Shown: in pieces, positions 56,190 to 64,000 of the stretch
Layout of the letters: every line of letters starts with the position of its first letter
How positions within the stretch are numbered: the stretch's first letter is position 1
Assembly: GCF_001540865.1 (NCBI RefSeq)
Contig: NC_033629.1
Coordinates: 2,503,490 to 2,567,489, forward strand
Direction: 5' to 3'
DNA length: 64,000 bases
Source: Ananas comosus
Lineage: Eukaryota; Streptophyta; Magnoliopsida; Poales; Bromeliaceae
Notes under the pieces: model-generated
Database searches by the model: none
Seen by the model: only the letters and a program-made list of their open reading frames with translations
What the model was told of the DNA's origin: nothing
Program-made: the position numbers and the translations under genes

Positions 56190-56904
56190 GTTTACAACAT
56201 TTATGCTTACAACTCTTTCAAAAGAAACATTACCATAAAATAAGCCCCAAACACCCCAAAAAAGAGAACACGAAATAGATCCCGAAGATGAGAATCATGC
56301 TTCATATTATGTATCAATCCACTACAAGTAAAAAAACAAAATCAACCTCATAAATACATTAGCAATTTCGATTAATTGGTAACCCACATCATTTGCAATA
56401 TACTATCAAGAATGTACAACAAGGTTTACGCACTTCAAGGGCACTTGGCGTGGCGTAGTTGCAAAAGGGGCGTGAATTTAGTTAGATGACAGACAGTACA
56501 GTCATTAGTTCAGTTGTCGACCACGAGATATAGAGGAGATCAGCCATCTAGTCGTCCGCTTAATTCTTGAATAACAGCTTCCTTTTGGAAAGGCCTGGCA
56601 TTGTCTTTCATGGAAGGATCCAAAACATAGCCCACCATTCGGAGGCAGATTTTCTCCGTATTATCCTAGTCGACATCAGAACTAGCGCTTTTATTCCCAC
56701 TAAACTTGATTTATGGGTGGATTGCGATCCGAAACCCCTCAGCAGTGGCATGAGCTTGTTTTCCAGAGGAGCAGTAGATTGAATTGCAGTCTTTGCTTGA
56801 AACTGGCTGCAGAACTTAGCTACGACTCGTGAAGCCAACTTCAGGTGAGGTGAAATTCAAAATTGCTGCGAATGTACTAAGGAAGATAAGAGATGAGAGA
56901 ACAG
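56190..56904 (-). other. 3' flank / probable 3' UTR of the folate-biopterin transporter gene
   Basis: From about 56,540 the sequence lacks repeats and directly follows the stop codon at 56,905. A 76-codon open frame on the minus strand (56,608-56,838) has no known relatives that I recognise and is treated as UTR. Confidence 0.45.
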
Positions 56905-59900
56905 TCAATTCAATTTCGTCTGTTCGATATTCACATTCTTGTCCTCGGGACTTTCTGCGGGAAGTAGACCAAGAAGGGGAAGCGGTAGCAAGGAGCTGAG
57001 ATTGCAAATGACAATTAATAGAGCTAGATTGCCGAAACTGTCTTTGGTGACCCCCAGAAGTTGAGTCAGCCCTGCGCCGATAAGACCTCCAGTGACACTT
57101 CCCGCATTCGAAATAGACATCAGAGTGGCAAATAAAGTCGCCTCCATCCCGGAGGGGCATAATCTTGCCGCTAATACCAGGACGGGCATAAAAGAAGCCT
57201 GCAAAATAATGCATACTTTTGTTTGATTAACAAGAAATGTGAAATATAAGCAGAAAATAGAAAAAGGAAAAACAATGTACAAGTGCATGTGGCAGAGAAG
57301 TTCTATCACCACATAGTATACATCGGAAGCTAGAGATTCTAGAGGCATATTCGATTGCTTGACGTTTCGTATTTTCTAACTTTTCAATCACGTTGATTTT
57401 GTTTAGCAGGCAGTATAATTAATCCACTTTGTTTTTGAAAGTTTGGTATTAGCACCTGACTGAGCACTGTTATTCTTTACTTACTGTTTGATATTGTATA
57501 GAAACTGATTAATTACTACATATCTATGGAGAAGCAATTTGGAAACTGTATTTAGTGAAATGTTGACTTTAATCAAATACACTGCAGCATCTTGAGAATT
57601 CTCCACATCCACATTTTGGTAATATATCACATTTACATTAGACTCCACTAAATGAAAATTTGGTTCTTTTACAGCTTTGTGATTCTTGTGGTGCAATATT
57701 GGGAAAAAAACCTTGAATGTAACTCAGGTGCGAAAATACCACTTCTCTTGTTTCTCATTTCTTAAATGACTTAAAACAGCAAATACTTAAAGTTACTAAA
57801 GTCATAGTTACTGGCAAGCTAGAAACAGAAATCAACACCATGCAAAATTCCGCAATTCAACTAATGTATTAGCACCTGACTGAGCACTGTTATAATCAAA
57901 GAGTCCCCAATTGAGAACCATTCATCACTTATGCCGAACTGTCGATTAAGTCCAGTGACAAGAAAAACCTGAAAAAGTACACCAAACTTATCATAGAACT
58001 GAAATATAACAAAACCATTTTTTTGACAGCAGAGAATACACAACCAGTACCTGCGTCATTCCAAGAGTCGAGCCTATAATTGTTGTGAGAAGAAAAATTT
58101 TCCTCAAAGGAACTGCCTTAAGAAATGAATTGTACAGTCCAACACCAAGCAAGGATGCCACCGATGTAACTAGTTTGACTCGCCCTAAAAATTCTGGAGT
58201 AAATCCAAGCTTATTTGTGCTGAAACCCAACAATAGAGAGACACGTAAGTTTTTATGTAGTACCTCATTTTGAGGCAAAAATAATAGACCGAGTTGCAAG
58301 TAATATATGCACAAAAAAAGAAAAAACGGAGGCCAGTTAGAGTTCTTAGTTAATACATAATTATAAAACTTTATGCCCAAAGACGTGTAGGTTGCACTCA
58401 GACATGTGAATAATGCTTGGCACAAGCACATATGACAACCTAACATCCACGCTTTCAGTCCTAACTATTTGGGAGTAGTTGTAGAAAATCTAATTTTTCG
58501 CTCATCTCTTGTTTTCCACAAGCTTCTCAATCAAAACAGGCACTGTTACTTCTTTTGTCACAAGTTCCCGTAACATCAATTTTGGACTCCCATCTCAAGG
58601 CACTCTAATACTTCAGAAAATATGATCCGAAGTAATGTTCTATGCGGTCGATTGAACACAGCGCAACCATTTATACTGGTTTCCATGCCCACTGCAGCCC
58701 GTTCCCAACCACTGTATATATGTCTACGCGCACATGCATGCGTATGTGTACATGTGTGCGGGTGAAACACTAACATTATGCAGGCATACCAACTGGTCCT
58801 TCACTTGACTGTAGTTGAACATCATGTCGCATGCTGAGAAAATGTCATTGAAATTATCAACATAATGCAGAAAAATGAGTCTTGTCCATCCAGTGTGCGC
58901 TTCCTGATAATTCTTCACTATTTGATTTTTTTTTTTCTCCAACTATGTGGATGGTTTGAAAAAATCCACATAAAAATTAAACAGAATTAAAGCGCACTCA
59001 GAGCAATACAGGGGGGATAAAATGACAAGATAAATAATATTAAAGTTAATATCCAACATGAATAAGAGCAAGAGGGATGGTTGTGATCGTACGTAAAGAA
59101 GAACATGGCGGAGTCCGACTGAGGAGTTGCCTGCCACAAGAACATGAACAAGGTGGGTAAGAAGATGTCGCGCTGCCTCACTGCAGCCCACAACTGAGTA
59201 ATGTGCTGTTTAGAGCTCTCAATAAAACCTGAACCAGAAATTAAGGGAGTGTATCCTGAAGAAGGAACAGGCTGTTCATTTACAAGAACAGCCACTGCTG
59301 ATGTCATCAGGGGCAGAAACGCCGTAACACCAAAGACAAATCTGCTTTAATACAAATACGTTAATTATCAAATAATGTTGTACATAAGTTAGAAAATTTA
59401 TTTCATTAATGCGAACCTATGGAACAAACCTTACACCGTATGTATCCACCAATGAACCACTAAAATATGCGCTCACAATCCCTCCAAAGGCTGACGATCC
59501 CCAACACAGAGACTGGAGAGATCCCGATGTACTCTGTGACTCACCGCGTGCCCTTTCAACAACCATAGAATCTACCACCTATAATATCAAGTAACATGTG
59601 AAAGAAGATTATACATTTGGCACTTAATGCTATAAGGACCAGAGATTTATCACCGCATAAACTTGGTTGACTATTTAAGTAACTTACAATGTCAAAGGTA
59701 TGAACAGAAAAAAGGAAACAACACTATAACATAATAGATAGCAAATAATGCAGCACAAGCGGAATACTAGTGAATTGCGTATTTATTATATGTTGACAAT
59801 TAAATATGCTTCATTATTGAGAATAAACTATGAAAAATATATGAAATTTAAAAAGAAAACAATGCCAGATATTTCAATGAAAGGGCAACGAATTAGACAG

Positions 59901-62343
59901 AACCGATGGCACATAACAGCAATTTGATGTATTAAAACTCACTTACAACATCTGAAAAGGCAACTGAAAGAGATCCAAGAAAGATACAAAATGCTGCATC
60001 ATACTTGCTGTCCACAAATGCGGCCATCAAACTCCACGAAAGTGCTCCAAGAAGTCCAGAGAGAATTAGATAAGACCTTCTCCGATAGCCATAAAGTGGG
60101 ATGGAGTCACTGAAATTATATTTAAAAAGAAAAAGAAAGAGAATCAAATGAAGGGAATAAAGCAGAAATTGGAAGGAATTACCAAAACAAAAAGACTTGG
60201 TCAAACCTGATAAAACCGTATAGAGGCTTAACTAACCACGGCAAGGAGGAGACACCAGATATAACTGCAGTCTAAATTAGAGAAGCAACACAGAAACGTG
60301 TGAATAATATTCAAAGTCTACAAACATTATCACAACCCTTTCATAGCCAAACAAAACGGAAAATAATAAAAAAGTAGATCCAGTATGTCAACATTCAAAT
60401 TTAATTTTTAAAAAAAGCTGCAATGAAACAAGTGACCAAGAATTCGTATTAACATACCTCTGCTGGATCGAGATGAAGATCATCTTTCAAGTAAAAGCTC
60501 ACAGCAAGCCTGGCAAGGCCCAACACTCCTTGAACAAAGTATACAATAGCAACGGCAAAGTTATCAGGTGACAAGTCAACCCCAAAACATTTTATAGGAC
60601 TCATTTTAGACCTGCTCTTCCGCGAGCCATCTGTACTACTGTCTCCTTTAGCTGTAAATGATGGGTTCCTTGATCTACCTGCAACTAACAACTTATCAAT
60701 ACTGTTTTTTCTTATCGACATTACATAGTATTCACGCCACTAAAATTTTTATAAGCTTCAAGCAAGATTAGTTCACTTTAGGAATCCTAATTGCAAAGAA
60801 GTTAGTAAGAAGCCTAAGTAACCATCAACAACTAAAATTTGAGAAAAGTAGGAAGGCAATACTAAGTGCTCGACAATGATGATTATTTTCTTTAACCAAA
60901 CTTTATCTAGTTAACTAGTTTTACTAAAAATATGAAACAAATCGACCAAACTCAGGACACAATATATGAAAGAAGTGTGTAAATCATCATGCCAAAAAGC
61001 ATCTACCAGAAACAAGCAAACAAGATTCGTCAGCTAAATTGTGAAAACTAACTTAAGATGTTTGAAAACTATGCCAAGCTATCTGAGTTAAAGTATCAAT
61101 GTTTTTCAAGACGCTTGATAAGCCATCTGACAATGATAAATAGAGATCAAAGTTCTAGTATAATCTCCCTTACGAAAAAAGAACAGCAATTGCAAATCGC
61201 AACATAATTTTTCACCGTAGTAAAAGGTCATCAAAAAACGAAAATATATACAATTTTAGGGAGGTTATTTCTTCGAGACAAACAGCGTAAACTAACATCC
61301 ATTGACCTTGATTGATTGGTCTTCACATATGAGCTTAGCTGCCAAATATCCTAGACAAAAACTGGCAAAATACTCACACTCAGATTTAGTAAAGCAATTT
61401 CTCTGTGCAGGAGTAAACTTTCATACATAAGTATTTCGACAATCCGCACTCAAAATCCTCCCCCTTGTGCACCTCAAACACTATCCCAATTCCAAATGCA
61501 TGTTCAATGAATTCGACTCATATCTTTCTAATCTAAGCCATAAAGATGAACACTGCAACATATTAAATAATAAAACACCATTCTTCAGCACTTAAAGCCG
61601 CTAGATAAAACGATTATTTCACATGTTATTAGAGCAGGAGATACTGAGATTGAATCCCACCAAACTCCAATTTTTATTTAATTTTCTCCCACTTAATTCA
61701 AGTCCAATTCTTGGACAAATAAAAAATTCTAGAGCTCTAACATAAAAGTGAGCATTAAATATAAAATTTTAAAGCATCATCCTCTAGAAACTAAAGGTTT
61801 CTCCAGTAGTTGTTTCATAATTTCATTATAGATTGATATCAACGCCGCGTAATAAACACGCAAGAATTCAAGAACTCGCCTTTTAATCGCTTAATCAAAG
61901 CCACGCAGACAGAGAGAGAGAGAGTTCTCGAACTCACCGCCTCGATAATCGGAGTAGGACATCTGGATCTCGCCGAGATCCAGGGGCCGCAACGCCGCCT
62001 CCTCGTCGTAGCCGTCGCCGGCGCCGCCGTTCCCCTTCCGGCGGGGCGGAGGCGGCGTCGCGGGGCGGGAGGAGGCTGCGGCGGCGGCGGCGGAGGACGC
62101 CATGCCCTCGCCTTCGGGGGTGCGGCGGCAGCGACACTCGATCCGGCGAGTCCTGGACGCCGCGGCGGCGATGCGGCGGCGCCGGCGACGATAAGCGGCG
62201 GCGGCGGCGGAGGAGGAGGAGGAGGAGAGCGAGCGCCGTGGTGGGGGAGCGGAGGAGGGGAGGAGGAGAGGGGCGGGGGAGGAGACGCGGAGGAGGAGAG
62301 GGTTCACGGGATTTTTTAATAATAATAAAGAAAATAACGCCAT
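56905..62343 (-). CDS. FBT1: Folate-biopterin transporter, plastid FBT1 type (BT1 family, MFS)
   Basis: Twelve-helix carrier of the BT1/folate-biopterin transporter family, closest in recall to Arabidopsis FBT1 (At2g32040), a chloroplast-envelope folate carrier. Nine exons on the minus strand: 61938-62343, 60458-60678, 60207-60271, 59947-60109, 59430-59578, 59093-59341, 58051-58219, 57876-57968 and 56905-57198. GT-AG borders and phases agree; 602 aa. Residues 1 to about 60 are rich in Ser, Ala and Arg with few acids, fitting a plastid transit peptide, followed by a GC-rich variable region. The conserved core starts at about residue 165 ([20 protein letters not shown]), with [84 protein letters not shown] and [22 protein letters not shown]. 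Exon 1 is about 70% GC against an AT-rich remainder, as often in monocots. An internal ATG at 62,103 would remove the transit peptide, so 62,343 is preferred. Confidence 0.95.
57446..57473 (-). repeat. Copy of the exon 8 3' end plus splice donor within intron 8 of FBT1
   Basis: 28 bases (GTATTAGCACCTGACTGAGCACTGTTAT) are identical to 57,866-57,893, which span the last 18 coding bases of exon 8 and its GT donor. Confidence 0.9.
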
Positions 62344-64000
62344 TACGAATTTTAGTCACGGAGCGTACGTTTCCCCCACACACACACACGCACACTACTA
62401 CACAGTTCGTACCCGAGAATGCGAATGTACATTTTGTAGTGATTTTTATTTTCCTAAAAAAATATTTACATAATTTTTGGAGAAATTATTTTTGTTCACA
62501 TTCTACATTTGATTTTTTTTTTTTTGGCTCAATTTTTAGAAGATCTTTTATAGATTGGCCCCGTTTGAAATTCTCATACATTAAAAGCATTTTGTTTGTA
62601 TTTGCCTGTGTTAATATTTTTATGGCTCCATTGAAAAATCAAGAAATATGAAACAAAATATTGTACCCCAAAATGTCTTAACCACACTATGCATAAGCAA
62701 ATGAGTTCCAAAATTTAAACAAAAAGGATTTAACATTGTAATTGGGCCACAAAATATATAAGCCACGCTAGAGCTATTTTGAGAAATTAATCGAGACCCA
62801 ACTTAGCCCATCATGGCCCAAATGAGTTCAAGCTCGGTTCAGGACGGGTCCAACTGGGCCAGGCTCCAACACGAAAAGACGCTAAATTTAACTTCCATTT
62901 CAAGTCAAGTTGTTAACTGTCACTCGTAGCATCACCACTGTTTAGATCAATTGTTTCATATTTAAATATGCAAGAATCTATGGGCATCTTCAAAATACCA
63001 AAAAAAAAAAAAAGCGTTTACAAATATGTATGTGCATCCGTAGTTAATACGCAGAGAAGCGTGAATCATAAATCTCTGATGAGGCTTATTTCTAAAACTA
63101 TCAGGAAAAAAATTGATGCTAAATCATCAATTGCATATAGAAGTAATACACGAACTGCTATATATGAAACAGTAGTAGTAGCATCAACCTCATTTTGCCA
63201 GGTTTACTGATCACTAGGTTTTGATTTGTCGAATACTTGATTCTTGCCTCTTGCCGTAGAGAAGCGGTTTCAAAAGTCAGGTCTAATAAATATTGTTAAC
63301 TTGTTCCGTGGGCTCTTCCTTACAATACTAAAGCATAGTTATGAAAATTCATGGAGTTTATATTCTGCGATTTTAGTTTGATATTTATTATATAAATCCA
63401 TATCTTTTATCTATTCTGTTGCCATTCATGTATGTCAGTGCATATGATGTTGATCTTTCATCTGTTATGTGTATACTGAAAACAAAGAACTAAAGAAGAA
63501 AGAGGAAGATCAAGAAACTGCAGTGGATTCTTTGAAGCTAGAGAAAGTGACAAAATCTTCTTTTTTTTTATTTCCCCTCTTTATTAATTGCACATATCCT
63601 CTTCATGCATAGGTATATTGCTCTTTGTTTTGCTTCTATTTCCTTAAATGGAGTGGTAGAAGGATTCACATTCCCCCCACCAAAGATAACAAAATAAAAC
63701 CCCTAGATGTGGGCACCAAGACCTTGGATTGAAAAGGAAATGAAACCTCTTTTAATTTTAATTTTTCTTTTTCTTTTTTGCTTTTGGAGTCTTATCTTAA
63801 CTATCATTGCTTTTTTTTTCCAGTAATTTATTATCCAGGTGGTGGTGTCATCTTTCACCACCTGAGAGGTTTATTCTCTTCTTGTTTTGCTCACTATTGG
63901 CTGCAGCTACAGTTGTTGCACTAATTTTGTGTGCAACTTTGTTGATTTGCTATCCATTTATGTTCCCCTTGAGTGCACCCTTTCATAAAGAAATTAATTG
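62344..64000. other. FBT1 promoter side and right-edge sequence; possible exon of a next gene
   Basis: 62,344-62,600 is the leader/promoter side of FBT1, with an ACACAC run at 62,377-62,391. 62,740-62,880 is TE-like (AACTTAGCCCATCATGGCCC). At 63,478-63,568 a plus-strand frame reads ENKELKKKEEDQETAVDSLKLEKVTKSS with a plausible acceptor upstream (TGTCAG at about 63,438). It may be a charged exon of a gene running off the window, but no family is recognised. Confidence 0.35.

Noticed and set aside
57991..58446. 151-codon minus-strand frame
   Set aside because: Read-through of the real FBT1 exon 7 into its introns; the spliced model explains the conserved part.
1..64000. CRISPR arrays, tRNA genes, prokaryote-type operons
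   Set aside because: No regularly spaced short repeats with unique spacers and no cloverleaf with a T-arm motif was seen; the window is eukaryotic nuclear DNA.

Overview
This is a plant nuclear window, most likely a commelinid monocot. The genes are intron-rich with GT-AG introns, sit in AT-rich intergenic DNA and have clear higher-plant orthologues. Two genes have the very GC-rich 5' coding sequence typical of monocots (the HSP20-like gene at 50 kb and exon 1 of the folate transporter at 62 kb). I cannot name the species.

Layout. 0-7.6 kb: transposon debris, including a 1,092-bp Mutator-like element with a 9-bp target duplication that carries a small GRF zinc-finger gene. 7.67-14.3 kb (minus): an IDM1-like PHD-finger/GNAT histone acetyltransferase gene (1,377 aa modelled). 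14.7-23.5 kb: MITEs, unplaced-looking contig pieces and a second copy of the promoter and first exon of the IDM1-like gene. 23.9-28.6 kb (minus): a complete 11-coding-exon signal peptide peptidase gene (347 aa, YD/GLGD/PAL motifs). 28.9-35.6 kb: tandem repeats, MITEs, a Helitron-like tract and a 5S rRNA-derived fragment. 36.2-46 kb (plus): a tandem array of degenerate type-B response-regulator-like genes. Three copies are clear pseudogenes. The last (43,489-45,428) still gives an uninterrupted 306-aa product. 49.9-50.5 kb (minus): an intronless HSP20/alpha-crystallin-domain gene. 51.3-53.0 kb: a Pack-MULE-like element with long terminal inverted repeats and GC-rich filling. 54.2-56.2 kb: nested inverted-repeat elements. 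56.9-62.3 kb (minus): a complete nine-exon plastid folate-biopterin transporter gene (FBT1 type, 602 aa).

The most unusual region is the response-regulator array. Its units are mixed with pieces of the signal peptide peptidase gene about 15 kb to the left: an exon 6-8 fragment antisense inside an intron, the 3'-flank fused downstream of the reading frame, and a promoter piece upstream. Several stop, splice-site and frame defects can be ordered among the copies.

Seven single N bases mark contig joins. Three of these lie next to near-identical repeats (around 2640, 14963/15642 and 33366), so those duplications are probably unmerged overlaps or alternative haplotypes rather than real tandem duplications. 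The IDM1-like gene and the HSP20-like gene belong to the two families that work together in Arabidopsis anti-silencing (IDM1 with IDM2/IDM3). This is noted as a hypothesis only. No tRNA gene, intact rRNA gene or CRISPR array was seen.
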